Below, piece by piece: positions 32,063-42,000 of a stretch of DNA of 64,000 bases. Under the pieces are notes generated by a model. That model ran no database searches, had not been told where the DNA came from, and worked only from the letters and a program-made list of their open reading frames with translations. Source of the DNA: Methanosarcina sp. MTP4 (GTDB lineage Archaea; Halobacteriota; Methanosarcinia; Methanosarcinales; Methanosarcinaceae); contig NZ_CP009505.1 in NCBI RefSeq assembly GCF_000970045.1, positions 744,001 through 808,000 on the forward strand. The letters run 5' to 3'. The position numbers and the translations under genes were made by a program. Position 1 is the stretch's first letter. The number at the start of each line of letters is the position of its first letter.

Positions 32063-32316
32063 TTCCGGAATATATATGTTACAGTTCGGCCCAATCGAAA
32101 AATAATATTGTTTTGAAGATGAGCCTTAAAAGGCTCTTGCTTCTCAATACCTTTTTTCAACTTTTTTTGAGGTTCTTTCTCTTCTTTAAGCTTCTCTTAT
32201 CCGTTTGGACTTTATTGAAAAAAAGGTTTGAAAAAAAGATTTGAAAAAAAATGCTTGAAAAATCTGGTATTATTTCCTATTTTGTAAAAGTTGAGGGGCA
32301 TGAGAATCTGAAAATC

Positions 32317-33363
32317 TCATTCCCCTGCCTTGAGCACTTTGCAGACGTTTTCTACTTCGCTCCTGAACTCGTCCTGGCTGATCTCGTGGAGGCCTGCAAG
32401 GTACATGGCCCCGCCTGCTCCTGCTCCCTCTTTGATTGTTCCCGCTTCGTACCTGTGGAGCCCTTTCATGGTAGATTTCCCAAATCCGGGGTCTGCAACA
32501 TAGACGGGCACGCCCAGATTTTTGGCAAGTTCCATAAAGTTTGCCGATTTGTCTTCAACTACATAGCGGGTGGTAGCGATGGAGATATTTTCGGTGTTGA
32601 TCCCCAGGTGCTTGATCAGGGCATAGACAGCTGCCATCTGGGTCCCGCCGCCGAGAACAACCTTAACACCCTTTTCCTGGAATCCTGCAGCAAGGCCGAC
32701 CACTGCAGGCATCATGGGGTCTCCCATACAGGCGATGGCTTTCATGGGGTCGTCTTTCAGGCTTCCAAAGGTCAGGCCTGAGGCTTCCAGCCCTTCGGCA
32801 ACTACCCTATTTTTCAGTTCCAGAGGGTTTTCGTCTGCACTGCTGCTGACATTCCCGTCATAACCAAGTGCGCTCAAGACCCCCTTGGCAGTAGTCGTCC
32901 CGCCAGGAATACTTTCCCCTATAACTACGTGGTCGGTGTGGTCCCTGAGCCTCTTGGCCAGGAACTTTGCGCGTTCGTAGATTCCCTGCACATCCCTTAC
33001 AGCAATAGCTTCCCTGATGTCTTCTCCCGGGTTTGCTTTCAGGTCGATGCATGGAACTCCCGGAGTCACGATAAGGCCTGAATTTACAAAATGGTAAGGA
33101 GTCCCGGTGAGCTTCAGCGCCGAGCGGGTCATGATAGCAGGGGTTGGGGTGTCATAGGGGGGTGTCATGGGCAGCACGGGCACACTGATTATGTTTCCGG
33201 TTTCCATGAGTTCCGCGTCCCCAGCAGGTGTATAGTCCGTGAGTTCGGCGGTTTTTCCTGCGGCTGAGAGCTTCGGGATGTGCGCGGTCTTCGTGTTCGA
33301 AAGCACGCATAAGAACAACGGGTTTTTAGGTTTCGCTGGTATTTCCGGTTCAATCCAGGCCAT
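32317..33363 (-). CDS. cobT: Nicotinate-nucleotide-dependent phosphoribosyltransferase, archaeal CobT family
   Basis: A 348-residue protein of the archaeal CobT/UPF0284 family, which activates the lower-ligand base of cobamides. Typical stretches are [20 protein letters not shown] at the N-terminus, [20 protein letters not shown] (phosphate-binding, about 149-168), [15 protein letters not shown] and [16 protein letters not shown]. Methanogenic methyltransferases and the CdhDE corrinoid protein at the right end need such cofactors. It stands alone, without other cobamide genes beside it. The spacer upstream (33364-34052) has no gene and includes the low-complexity T-rich repeat at 33686-33780. 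Confidence 0.9.
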   Translation of the reverse strand: MAWIEPEIPAKPKNPLFLCVLSNTKTAHIPKLSAAGKTAELTDYTPAGDAELMETGNIISVPVLPMTPPYDTPTPAIMTRSALKLTGTPYHFVNSGLIVTPGVPCIDLKANPGEDIREAIAVRDVQGIYERAKFLAKRLRDHTDHVVIGESIPGGTTTAKGVLSALGYDGNVSSSADENPLELKNRVVAEGLEASGLTFGSLKDDPMKAIACMGDPMMPAVVGLAAGFQEKGVKVVLGGGTQMAAVYALIKHLGINTENISIATTRYVVEDKSANFMELAKNLGVPVYVADPGFGKSTMKGLHRYEAGTIKEGAGAGGAMYLAGLHEISQDEFRSEVENVCKVLKAGE

Positions 33364-33685
33364 ATCATATCTCCTTTATAATTAAAATTAACTCCAGGTA
33401 AATTTTCTATAAATATGTGATATTTCGTACTGTATTTCGCACTAATAGTGTGGTTTAATAGTGTGATTTCTGTGATTTTTGAATTAGTGCCTGAGGTGCG
33501 AATACATATCTGATAAATATATGAAAGATTTATCGACTAAATAATATTTAATCTTAATCAACAATAAAATAAAATTTGTTCTTGCTCAAGTTAACTTTAC
33601 TTTATTTTAGTTTAATTACGACTTCATGTGGCTAATCTCTTTTTAACGCCTAATAAAGATCAATTGTGTATACTTTTTGTCAGTT

Positions 33686-33780
33686 TTTTTAGTGTTTTTT
33701 AGTTTTTTTAGTTTTTTTAGTTTTTTAGTGTTTTTTAGTTTTTTAGTGTTTTTTAGTGTTTTTTAGTTTTTTAGTGTGTT
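33686..33780. repeat. T-rich low-complexity repeat (AGTGTTTTTTAGTTTTTT)
   Basis: About ten short units of AGTTTTTT or AGTGTTTTTT in tandem, in the 689-base spacer between cobT and proS. To the right, 33790-34050 holds a GC-rich stretch and the region downstream of proS. No gene is supported in this spacer. Confidence 0.8.
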
Positions 33781-34052
33781 TTTGGCCTACTGGCAGATTC
33801 CGGCGACTGGATGCCGATAAAGCAATAATCTCCCGGTTTATATATCCAATGAACAGTTTTCCGGGTCATATGACTATTTTAATTATATATGATTTTATAT
33901 TTCTTCCGATTATGGGCAAATGCCAACATTTAAAAAAAAGAAGTTTTCCTGTGAATAGGGATGTCTCCCGGAGGACACCCTCAATTCCAGTTCAAATAAT
34001 ATATTTCGCCTGCCCCTGGTTTTTCCTGGGCAGGCTGTAGAAGTAATTTTTT

Positions 34053-35495
34053 TCAGTAGGTTCTTGCCACATACACGCGGGTTCTGGTCTCTTCGCCGCA
34101 GATAGGGCATTTTCCTTCATCCGTTCCTTCCTGGTCCAGGGGGATGCCGAGAATTCCGGCTCCGATACGGTCTTCCATAGCAAGTCCGCAGTCCTTCTTG
34201 CCACACCAGTGGATCGTAGGCACGCCGTCCGGGAGTTTTTCCTTGACTTCTTCGAGGTCTGAACAGGCAAAGATCCGGTTTTCAAGTTCGGCTTTCGCCT
34301 TTTCATAGAGGCTGGTATGGATCGCTTCGAACCTGGAAAGTACTCCTGTTTCAATTTCCGGGAGGGGAATCTGCTCTTTTTCTCCTGTGTCTCTCCGGAC
34401 TGCAACTGCCACGTTGTTCTGCAGGTCGCGGGGCCCGATTTCAAGGCGGAGGGGAACTCCCTTCATTTCCCACCTGTAGTACTTTGCTCCGGGCCGAAGG
34501 TCACTTGAGTCGATTTCCACCCTGACGCCAACCCTCTTCAGCCGGGCCTGGACGTCTTTGCAGGCTGCAAGGACTTCTTCTGCCCCTTTCTTGAAAATGA
34601 TCGGGATGACCACTGCCTGGACAGGGGCGATCTCCGGGGGCAGGACAAGGCCTTTGTCATCTCCGTGGATGGAGATGGTCGCTGCAATGGACCGCTCGGA
34701 AATCCCGTAACAGGTCTGGTGAGCGTAGCGCTGTTCCCCATCTGGGTCCTCATAGGTGATGTCAAAGGTCTTTGCGAAGTTGTCCCCGAGGTGGTGGCAG
34801 GTCCCTATCTGCAGGGTCTTTCCGTCCGGCATCATGGCGTCAATGGCATCTGTATAGTCGGCTCCCGGGAACTTGTCCCATTCAGGTCTCCTTGAACGGA
34901 GTACCGGGACCGCAAGCCTGCGGTACATCTCGGTGTAAAGCTCCACGGCTTCCTTTACCTGGGCTTCGGCATCTTCCCAGGTGGCGTGCACGGTGTGAGC
35001 TTCCTTGAAAGAGGTAATCTCCCTGAGCCGGATAAGGGGGCGGGTGTGCTTTGTCTCATAGCGGAAGGTGTTTACTACCTGGTAGAGCTTGAGGGGGAAG
35101 TCCGCGTGGGACCTGATCCAGATCCTGTACATGGGGTAAATAGCAGTCTCGCTGGTGGGGCGAAGCGCCAGGGGAACGTCCAGGGGGTCTTTTCCTCCGT
35201 GAGTCACCCAGTAAACCTCATCTTCGAAGCCTTTGATATGCTCGGCTTCCTTCATGAACTCGTTTTCGGGGATCAGCAGGGGAAAGAGGGTTTCCTGGTG
35301 TCCGCTTTCGTCAAGGATTTCCCGGATTATCCCGTAAGTGCTCCTCCTAATTGCGAAACCAAAGGGGTACCAGACGTAGAGCCCCTTTACCGGGTAGCGG
35401 ACGTCCATGATCTCGGCCATCCACAGGAGGTCGTTGTACCAATCGCTAAATTCCTCTTTTGGAGGGAGTGCTGCTTCTTTTTCACTTTCTGCCAT
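34053..35495 (-). CDS. proS: Prolyl-tRNA synthetase (archaeal/eukaryotic type)
   Basis: A 480-residue class II synthetase charging tRNA-Pro. Class II motifs are visible: motif 2 [20 protein letters not shown] near residue 150, an editing-free middle region, and motif 3 with [20 protein letters not shown]. The anticodon-binding domain ([15 protein letters not shown]) follows, and the C-terminal zinc-like domain ends [18 protein letters not shown], typical of the archaeal form. Length and motifs match a complete enzyme. It is a single gene with tandem-repeat DNA on its 5' side. Confidence 0.96.
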   Translation of the reverse strand: MAESEKEAALPPKEEFSDWYNDLLWMAEIMDVRYPVKGLYVWYPFGFAIRRSTYGIIREILDESGHQETLFPLLIPENEFMKEAEHIKGFEDEVYWVTHGGKDPLDVPLALRPTSETAIYPMYRIWIRSHADFPLKLYQVVNTFRYETKHTRPLIRLREITSFKEAHTVHATWEDAEAQVKEAVELYTEMYRRLAVPVLRSRRPEWDKFPGADYTDAIDAMMPDGKTLQIGTCHHLGDNFAKTFDITYEDPDGEQRYAHQTCYGISERSIAATISIHGDDKGLVLPPEIAPVQAVVIPIIFKKGAEEVLAACKDVQARLKRVGVRVEIDSSDLRPGAKYYRWEMKGVPLRLEIGPRDLQNNVAVAVRRDTGEKEQIPLPEIETGVLSRFEAIHTSLYEKAKAELENRIFACSDLEEVKEKLPDGVPTIHWCGKKDCGLAMEDRIGAGILGIPLDQEGTDEGKCPICGEETRTRVYVARTY

Positions 35496-35632
35496 AGCTT
35501 CACCGTATTACCGTAATATCAATTAATTCTTATGATGGATTCAAATCCTGAAGGGTGTAAACGTAATATTAAAGGGTTCAAATGTAATTTCGAAAGGTGT
35601 GCAGGGATTCCCTGTTTGAATTGTAAGGGGGG

Positions 35633-35805
35633 TTTTAAGTTAATTTAAGGGATTTAAGTTAATTTAAGGGATTTAAGTTACTTTTAGGGTTTTAAGTTAC
35701 TTTTAGGGATTTAAGTTAATTTAAGGGATTTAAGTTACTTTTAGGGATTTAAGTTAATTTAAGGGTTTTAAGTTACTTTTAGGGATTTAAGTTAATTTAA
35801 GGGGA
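35633..35805. repeat. 19-bp tandem repeat with two variants
   Basis: About nine head-to-tail 19-base units alternate irregularly between ATTTAAGTTAATTTAAGGG and ATTTAAGTTACTTTTAGGG (some with T for the first A). They lie in the 589-base spacer 35496-36084 behind the proS start. Further units of looser GGGTTTAA character extend to about 35870. No gene is supported in this spacer. Confidence 0.9.
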
Positions 35806-36084
35806 TGTAAAATTAATTGTGTGGGGTTATAACCGTAATTTTAAGGGGTTTAAACTTAACCGTGAAGGGTGCAAGTGCGTATATAGGGACAAATGTAGTG
35901 TTTTGTTTTTAAATAAAAGCTGGTATACAGGGATAAAAGTTGACAACTATTTGGGTAGATTCTGGAGCCATACGGGTACGATGCTGGCACTATATGAGTA
36001 CTGCGTGAGCACTGTATGAAAACTATGCGGTTTTTCTGGTCCCCGGGCCCCTTTCCGAACTATTGAATAATCGGGAAAAAAGAA

Positions 36085-36729
36085 TTAGTTTCCTCCGAGA
36101 GGCTGGACATTGTCCGATACGTCCATTTCCAGTTCGGATTTATCAACATCGAATACGATCATACCTGTGTTGAGCTTTTCAATTTCTTCCTTAGTGAGTT
36201 TGTATTCCCTGACTTTCTTTGAAATTATCGCACTGTTTCCCATGGGGTCTTCGACTATGACCGTAATCGTTCTTTTGCCCTCGAGCACTTCATCGAGCAT
36301 GCAGAGAAGGTCCTGGCTGCGGGATAACCTTTCTTCATCATCTTTTACCCATCTACCTGCCATTTCCAGGACATCCCGGACCCGCTGCAGTACACCTTCG
36401 ATGTTCGTTATGTATGAGTCCGAAACCGCTCCAGGCTCGATATTGATCCCCATCTCCGGGATGCGGATGGTGCCTGAGGTCGAACGTATGACCCTTGCGT
36501 CCAGATCTTCCAAGTTTTCAACTGTCAGTTCATAACGCATAGGCTCCTTGCTTGTGAGGATCATGGTGTCTGCAAAGCGGAAACTGCATTTGCAATTCGC
36601 ACTTATGTACATGACATCCCCGAAATATGGGATATTATCCCTCTGCCAGTGCATCACCATTTCACTGTGACAGAGTGGGCAGGAGACCCGGGTCTCAAAA
36701 CTTTCTTGTGTAAAAAAATCTTTGTTCAA
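36085..36729 (-). CDS. ZPR1-type zinc-finger domain protein
   Basis: A 214-residue protein. A ZPR1-like zinc finger at residues 17-50 (CPLCHSEM then ANCKCSFRF, CxxC...CxC) is followed by the ZPR1 beta domain with RVIRSTSGTIRIPEMGI and IEPGAVSDSYITNIEGVL. Eukaryotic ZPR1 binds the elongation factor eEF1A and helps its folding; the archaeal version may act likewise. The start is a TTG that overlaps the TGA stop of sepF, with GGTGGA six bases upstream, so the two genes are translationally coupled. Confidence 0.87.
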   Translation of the reverse strand: MNKDFFTQESFETRVSCPLCHSEMVMHWQRDNIPYFGDVMYISANCKCSFRFADTMILTSKEPMRYELTVENLEDLDARVIRSTSGTIRIPEMGINIEPGAVSDSYITNIEGVLQRVRDVLEMAGRWVKDDEERLSRSQDLLCMLDEVLEGKRTITVIVEDPMGNSAIISKKVREYKLTKEEIEKLNTGMIVFDVDKSELEMDVSDNVQPLGGN

Positions 36730-37106
36730 TATCTTCCACCAATGAGTTTGGATCTGTCTATCTTTACGCCCGTGGGGGTTACGATCACAGTACTTCCTTT
36801 AACTCCTGCAATGTCTCCGTGGACGTCAACCACTACATCTTTGAGCTCTTTTAAAACCCTATCCCTCAGCAGTTCGTCACTCCGGATGGTCGAAATGTCG
36901 ATCATCAGGATGTTCCCGTTGTACACTTCCTGTTTCAGTGCGGCTACCTGGTTGATGTTCGTTATTTCTGCAATTTTTATGTAGGTTTCCGCAGGTTCGT
37001 CCTCAAGGACCTCCTCATACTTGCTGAGGTCAATTTCCGTGTAGTCGTCGGCAATGGTCGCGCTTTTTACGTTGCCGCCAAGGATCTTGTCTATGAGTTT
37101 CGCCAT
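36726..37106 (-). CDS. sepF: SepF-like cell division protein
   Basis: A 126-residue protein with an N-terminal amphipathic helix (MAKLIDKILG) that would bind the membrane, a variable acidic linker, and the SepF core: TYIKIAEITNINQVAALKQE, ILMIDISTIRSDELLRDRVL, VVDVHGDIAGVKGSTVIVTP. In archaea SepF anchors FtsZ to the membrane at the division site. FtsZ is encoded at 51211-52389. It overlaps the ZPR1-domain gene by four bases and lies 258 bases downstream of a PUA gene on the same strand. Confidence 0.9.
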   Translation of the reverse strand: MAKLIDKILGGNVKSATIADDYTEIDLSKYEEVLEDEPAETYIKIAEITNINQVAALKQEVYNGNILMIDISTIRSDELLRDRVLKELKDVVVDVHGDIAGVKGSTVIVTPTGVKIDRSKLIGGRY

Positions 37107-37364
37107 CTATGCACGCCTTTTCTATTTTTTTTAATTTAGATAGTACTTTCCTATATTGAAATCTATAACTAATTAAATTTGCTGTTAAAAAAGGCCCTGA
37201 TTTCCTTTACATAAGATGTCCTTTTTTGGGGGGTGTCCGGGTTGTTTTCAGATCTGATCGGTTTCAGATCTGATCGTTTTCAAGTCCGGTTGTTTTCAGG
37301 TCTGATTGTTTTCAGGTCATTTTCTGGAGCCTTTAGCCCCGTATGCTGTGGGGCCGGGACTTTT

Positions 37365-37862
37365 TCAGACTTCCAGGTTCCAGAGTTTATCTCCAACATA
37401 AGTAATTGACTTGATGGCTTTTCCGGAATCTGACTCTGCCATCGTGGAGCCGTCCATAAGGGCTCTCCCTATTGCAAGGGCTTTTCCGTGGGTCTCTTCT
37501 ACGATGATCACAAGTTCACCTTCCTTTATTTCCGGGTCTGCGTCTACGATTCCGGGGCTCATAACGTCCGCACCTTTCGAAACAAAGCGGACTGCCCCTT
37601 TATCCACGACAACAAGACGCTGCTTGAGCTCCAGTTCAAGGGCTCCGCGGACGGTAGGGAAAAGCTTTCCTTCCACTTCAAAAATCAGAGGTTTGCCTCC
37701 CACCAGGATGAGGGTGTATTCGTCCGTGATTAGCTTTTCGAAGTTGCTGTCGGCCAGTCCGGAAATCCCTTCTCCGAAAAGGGAAACAAGTTCCTTTACA
37801 AGTTTGTTCTTCGCATTTTTCCTTAGTTGAACTCTGGATCTTATCTTCAACCAATCACCCAA
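37365..37862 (-). CDS. PUA-domain RNA-binding protein (MCT-1-like, archaeal)
   Basis: A 165-residue protein. The N-terminal half (LKIRSRVQLRKNAKNKLVKE onward) matches the archaeal pre-PUA module, and the C-terminal half is a PUA fold (VRFVSKGADVMSPGIVDAD, LVIIVEETHGKALAIGRAL). It is related to eukaryotic MCT-1, which works in ribosome recycling and re-initiation. The frame opens at TTG 37862; a second TTG at 37850, four bases behind GGTGA, is the likelier start and gives MKIRSRVQL. The spacer to sepF (37107-37364) holds degenerate TTTTCAGGTCTGATTG repeats. Confidence 0.85.
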   Translation of the reverse strand: MGDWLKIRSRVQLRKNAKNKLVKELVSLFGEGISGLADSNFEKLITDEYTLILVGGKPLIFEVEGKLFPTVRGALELELKQRLVVVDKGAVRFVSKGADVMSPGIVDADPEIKEGELVIIVEETHGKALAIGRALMDGSTMAESDSGKAIKSITYVGDKLWNLEV

Positions 37863-38055
37863 ATATCAAAAAATTCTGTATTGCTATAGCATAGGGGTTT
37901 TTGGCTTTTTAAAGCTTGTGCGAAGTTTTTGCAACTTCCTCATTCTTTTCGGGGTAGGGTTTCTTGTCTCCTTTCCCTGAGTTCCTTATTTTTCCTCCGG
38001 GTATTTTTTGCCCCGGAGCTCCTGCTTTCATTGACTCAATATTCACTCAAGCAAG

Positions 38056-39213
38056 TCAATCAATTTTCACAAAAAGCATCAGGAGGAGTGCCAGGGCACT
38101 ACCAAGGAAAACCTCTTCGTAACTGAAATGGCCCAGGAAGAGGCTCCCTAACACGGGGACCAGGCCCAACCCTGCATAGATTCCTGTGTTGAAAAGCCCC
38201 ATTGCAAAGCCGCTGGAGCTGATCCGGGAGACGGCCGTGACCAGGCCAACCACCGCGGCTCCCCCCCCTGCCCCTATCAAGGCAAAAGCCAGCAGGGGCA
38301 ACTTTACGGAAAGCAGGATCCCTGTAACTGCAAAGGTTATCCCTACCCTGATTATGGTTTTATATCCTGCCTTAGTCCTGCCTGCGGCCAGGGAACTCAA
38401 CATTGCGGCCAGGTATGAAGCAGAAATCGCAATCCCCAGTTCCGGCTTTGTCAGGAAGTCCGCACTGTATTCCGGGAAATTTGCAGTCAGCAGTCCGGTG
38501 GTCCCGTAGAGCAGGACCGAAGTGCTCCAGATTTTCCCGAAGCTCCTTCCGAAAAGCGCTTCGCAGCTTTTTTTCAGCTGGCGGCTAAGTTCGGAAAAGA
38601 AGGACATTCCCTGGTTCCTTTTGGCAGGACTGACCTTTCGAAATCTGGTGGATTGCTTTATTGCATTTCCCCCGGAGGTCAGAAGTTCCCCGGTTTCCGT
38701 GAGAAGGAATGCGGTGGAAAGCCCCGCCAGCAGGGTGAAGATTCCGATTGCGGTCTTAATACCCTGTCCTGCGAGCAGCCCCGCTAAAAGAACCCCGGCT
38801 GCAAGTCCGGCATTTAGCAGGAAATTGAACTCTCCCAGGCTGTGTTTGCTGTCTTTCCATTCGGCTATCATGGAAAAGGCTGCCGGGAAAAATGCCCCGC
38901 ATCCCATGCCTTCTACAAACCTGGAAATCCCCAGGACCCAGAGGTTGCCAGATAGGAATATGGCAAGGCCCGAGAGGGCAGTCAGCAGAATCCCGAGTCC
39001 CGCAACTTTCAGGTTTCCTATCCTGTCTGCAAGGATCCCGAAGGGAAGAAGAGTGAGAAATGCCCCCAGAAAATATCCGGAGTAGATCAGGTTCGAGGCT
39101 GCGGCAGAGTTTGTGCTCCCTCCTGCAAGTTCCGGAAGGACAGGAATCGCTGCATTGCAGAGTCCCTGGACCGCAAAGACCGAGGAGTAGAGTATGAGTT
39201 TTCTTGAGTTCAT
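38056..39213 (-). CDS. MFS transporter (paralogue 1)
   Basis: A 385-residue permease with about 12 hydrophobic segments and major-facilitator marks: the loop 2-3 motif LLPFGILADRIGNLKVAGLG near residue 57, and RFVEGMGCGAFFPAAFSMIAE in the fourth helix. The long central loop is basic (KQSTRFRKVSPAKRNQ). It is paralogous to the adjacent 39281-40495 along its full length. The substrate is unknown; such proteins usually export small molecules or drugs. The two genes are 67 bases apart and probably arose by tandem duplication. Confidence 0.85.
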   Translation of the reverse strand: MNSRKLILYSSVFAVQGLCNAAIPVLPELAGGSTNSAAASNLIYSGYFLGAFLTLLPFGILADRIGNLKVAGLGILLTALSGLAIFLSGNLWVLGISRFVEGMGCGAFFPAAFSMIAEWKDSKHSLGEFNFLLNAGLAAGVLLAGLLAGQGIKTAIGIFTLLAGLSTAFLLTETGELLTSGGNAIKQSTRFRKVSPAKRNQGMSFFSELSRQLKKSCEALFGRSFGKIWSTSVLLYGTTGLLTANFPEYSADFLTKPELGIAISASYLAAMLSSLAAGRTKAGYKTIIRVGITFAVTGILLSVKLPLLAFALIGAGGGAAVVGLVTAVSRISSSGFAMGLFNTGIYAGLGLVPVLGSLFLGHFSYEEVFLGSALALLLMLFVKID

Positions 39214-39280
39214 AGATTATTCTTTCTTGTTTTTTCTTTTTTTCACTGTTATTTTCTTCTTTCTTCATCCTATTTTCCTT

Positions 39281-40495
39281 TCATTCTTTCAGGAAAAAAG
39301 CCCCTGTTAGGATGCAGCCGTTCGCCAAGAAGATTTCTTCCAGGCTCAGGACCCCTGTAAAAAGTCCTGCTGTGATCGGGGCAAGGGAAAGCCCTGCATA
39401 GATTGTGGTGTTAAAGAGCCCCATGGCAAGGCCTCTGTCTATGTCCATCCGGGCAAAGGCTAGGGAGAACCCTACAATGGCAATTCCCGAGCCTCCTCCC
39501 AGGCAGGAGAAGCCGGGGAAAGGGTACTGGATTGCAAGAAAGGCTCCAAGTGCAGAAAAAGCAATCCCTATCCTTATCATGGTTCTTTCCCCTATGGAAA
39601 AGCGGCCTATAAGGAGTGAGGTTATCATGGCACAGATGTAGAGGCTTGCAATGGAACTTCCAAGCTGGGCTTTTGTCAGGAAGTTCGCACTGTAGTCCGG
39701 GTAGTAGGCTATGAGAATCCCTATTCCTCCGTTCAGGAGCATGGAAAGGAGCAGTATTCTGGAATTCCTTCCCCGAAAAACGGCAGTAAGTGTCCCGAAG
39801 GCGCTTTTGAAGGGGTCTGAAAAGGAATCCGGCCGGTTTCCCGTATTTCGGTTTCCTGTATTTCGTTTCTCCGTATTTCGGTTTCCTGTAGTGCTGTTTA
39901 CCACGGATCTGTTTTCCGTGGTTTTCTTTCCTGCCTGGCCCGGACTTTTAAGTTCCCGGTTCCTGGGTAGAATGAGCAGGATTAGGAGAAATGACATGAA
40001 CGTGAAGATAAAAATTGCTCCTTTCAGGTGGGTTTCGGCCAGCAGTCCTGAGAAAAGGGTGCCTGCGGCCAGGCCGGCGTTGAGCAGAAAGGTGAATTCT
40101 CCCATGTAGCGGCCCGGGTTCCGGTATTCCGAAAGGGTGGAAAAGGCTGCCGGGAAAAACGCTCCGCAGGCCGAGCCTTCCACAAACCTTGCGAGCAGAA
40201 GGACCCAGAGGTTTTCGGAAAGCAGGATGATCAGGCCGGAACCTGCTGTAAGGAGGATACCGAGCCCTATGAACCTGAGGTTTCCGAACCTGTCTGACAG
40301 GATGCCGAAAGGGAGCATTGTTGCGAGGGCTCCAAGGAAATAAGCTGAAAAGAGAAGGCTGGAAGCAAACGCCCCGAAACTACTGTGGTCCTGAGCTGCA
40401 AGTTCCGGGAGGATGGGGATTACAGCATTTGAAAGCCCCATGATTGTGAGAACCGTTGTATATATCAAAAACCTGTCAGGGTTCATGGCACTCAC
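39281..40495 (-). CDS. MFS transporter (paralogue 2)
   Basis: A 404-residue major-facilitator permease with 12 hydrophobic segments, MLPFGILSDRFGNLRFIGLG at the loop 2-3 signature, and RFVEGSACGAFFPAAFSTLSE. Its central cytoplasmic loop contains a short low-complexity run, four units of about five residues (GNRNTEKRNTGNRNTGNR), encoded by a GTTTCCTGTATTTCG-type DNA repeat and absent from the twin at 38056. It is the upstream member of the pair and likely co-transcribed with it. The substrate is unknown. Confidence 0.85.
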   Translation of the reverse strand: MSAMNPDRFLIYTTVLTIMGLSNAVIPILPELAAQDHSSFGAFASSLLFSAYFLGALATMLPFGILSDRFGNLRFIGLGILLTAGSGLIILLSENLWVLLLARFVEGSACGAFFPAAFSTLSEYRNPGRYMGEFTFLLNAGLAAGTLFSGLLAETHLKGAIFIFTFMSFLLILLILPRNRELKSPGQAGKKTTENRSVVNSTTGNRNTEKRNTGNRNTGNRPDSFSDPFKSAFGTLTAVFRGRNSRILLLSMLLNGGIGILIAYYPDYSANFLTKAQLGSSIASLYICAMITSLLIGRFSIGERTMIRIGIAFSALGAFLAIQYPFPGFSCLGGGSGIAIVGFSLAFARMDIDRGLAMGLFNTTIYAGLSLAPITAGLFTGVLSLEEIFLANGCILTGAFFLKE

Positions 40496-40679
40496 ACCCT
40501 GTTGATAGGGTAAATAATCCTTTCGCTTCCTCTTTTTTGTTCTCGTTTTTCACTGTGCCCCCCTTCAGCAGCCCATTCTTGAATGTGTTTCTTTTATAGT
40601 GTTATACGTCGGATATTTGGGTTTACGGATATAAAGTTAATTAAAATACTTCTGACACCTTTAATCTTTTCATCTTACC

Positions 40680-41963
40680 TCAGCAGGAGACTCCCTCCTC
40701 GGCAGTTCCGGCTTGCCGGAAATGGCAGGTGGGGGAGGAATGCGTCAACTGTACCATCTGAACCAAGGTAGTACTCCTCGCACTCAGTCTCCTATATTTT
40801 TTCTTAATATTGACACTATCTGAAATTTTGTTTCCAAAGAGATCTGAGATCGAAAAATACCCACTTGACCGTTTGCCTCGAATGAACCCGATCCCCTTTT
40901 CTGTTTTTACAAGATCGAATTTCCTGAGCCCAAAAAGCTTTCCGGTAGGTATTTTCTTCTCGGATCTTTTCCCCCTCCGTTGCTGATAATCCCCCGCAGG
41001 AACGTGTTTTTTGAAGTAGATCGTATCATCCGGTTCTACTTTCTGATTGTCCCCACAACAGATAGCAAGCGCATCAAAATAATGCTTTTTTTCGAGTCCT
41101 AAAACCTGTTCTCGCCGGAACTTTGTTTCGTACCCAAACACTTCCTCAAAATTCCAGCCGGATTTCTTGATTTGGGACTTGACAATGCCAACTTCCGTGG
41201 CATGTTTCGTGTTTGACCTTCTCCCTGAAAGCTCAAATTCCCCGGAATGCAGGGCTTCGTGACAGGTTTCACAGAGCGTAATCAGGTTTTCCGGAGAATC
41301 TGTTCCCTGCTTTGACCTGAAAACGATGTGATGGCAATGTAGCCGGGAATCCTTTGACTTTCCTCGGCAATGCTGGCAGGTGTAGCCGTCCCTGTGCAAA
41401 ACGTAAGCCTTGACATTGTAGAAACCTTTTAGGTCCCCTTCCTGATACCCTGTCCCTGAAACTTCCGGGTTTTTGATTTTGTGGATATCAAAGGAAGCAA
41501 GTTCGACCTTCCACTTCGTTACCGTAAGGAGGGATTCCACAAACCGTTTTTCCCTGAAATGAGATTCGAGTTTGCTTTTGATGGAAGGAGCTAACCTTCC
41601 TTCTCTCCTCGAATTTCCCCGGTTATCAAACCTTGCTGGCCTGTACCTTGTCTTCCGGCTTCTCCGGCTTCTCCGATACATCCGCCTTTGCTCCATCTTT
41701 TTCGAAACATCTTCTCTCAGGTAGATTTCTGACTGATACAGCACTTTTCCGGAAGCAATGGCGGCACATCCCACCACCTTAGAGCCGGTATCCATCCCGG
41801 CAGTTACGGGTTGAGTGCAGCTAATGCTTTCGAAAAGTAACTTGATTGTGAAGGGCGTGTTTCGGACCACTTTTGCCTTTCCTGTTTTGAGCAAGATCCT
41901 CGCTTTTGCCGGTTTCGTGGGCATGAGCGGGTTTCCATCTGTGTTGAGTACGAATACAAACAT
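40680..41963 (-). CDS. iscB: IscB RNA-guided endonuclease (RuvC + HNH)
   Basis: A 427-residue protein with the complete IscB layout. The PLMP domain (residues 12-35: PLMPTKPAKARILLKTGKA) leads to RuvC-I with Asp58 in AGMDTGSKVVG, and an arginine-rich bridge helix (RRMYRRSRRSRKTRYRPARF, 93-112). RuvC-II has Glu154 in KVELASFDI. The HNH domain has C196xxC199, H211-H212, N226 and C231xxC234. RuvC-III has H294 and D297 in KKHYFDALAI, and a C-terminal target-motif region follows. All catalytic residues are present, so the nuclease is probably active. IscB is the ancestor group of Cas9 and uses an omega RNA made from the upstream region. AGGAG precedes the ATG. Confidence 0.92.
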   Translation of the reverse strand: MFVFVLNTDGNPLMPTKPAKARILLKTGKAKVVRNTPFTIKLLFESISCTQPVTAGMDTGSKVVGCAAIASGKVLYQSEIYLREDVSKKMEQRRMYRRSRRSRKTRYRPARFDNRGNSRREGRLAPSIKSKLESHFREKRFVESLLTVTKWKVELASFDIHKIKNPEVSGTGYQEGDLKGFYNVKAYVLHRDGYTCQHCRGKSKDSRLHCHHIVFRSKQGTDSPENLITLCETCHEALHSGEFELSGRRSNTKHATEVGIVKSQIKKSGWNFEEVFGYETKFRREQVLGLEKKHYFDALAICCGDNQKVEPDDTIYFKKHVPAGDYQQRRGKRSEKKIPTGKLFGLRKFDLVKTEKGIGFIRGKRSSGYFSISDLFGNKISDSVNIKKKYRRLSARSTTLVQMVQLTHSSPTCHFRQAGTAEEGVSC

Positions 41964-42000
41964 TCGTAATTGCTCCTATTGAATAGGGTTATGCGTATCC

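Noticed and set aside
35633-35805. CRISPR array
   Set aside because: The 19-base units are directly contiguous with no spacers, and no cas genes are present.
40680-41963. Reading the HNH protein as a plain restriction endonuclease or intron HNH protein
   Set aside because: The PLMP domain, bridge helix and split RuvC residues around the HNH domain identify IscB specifically.
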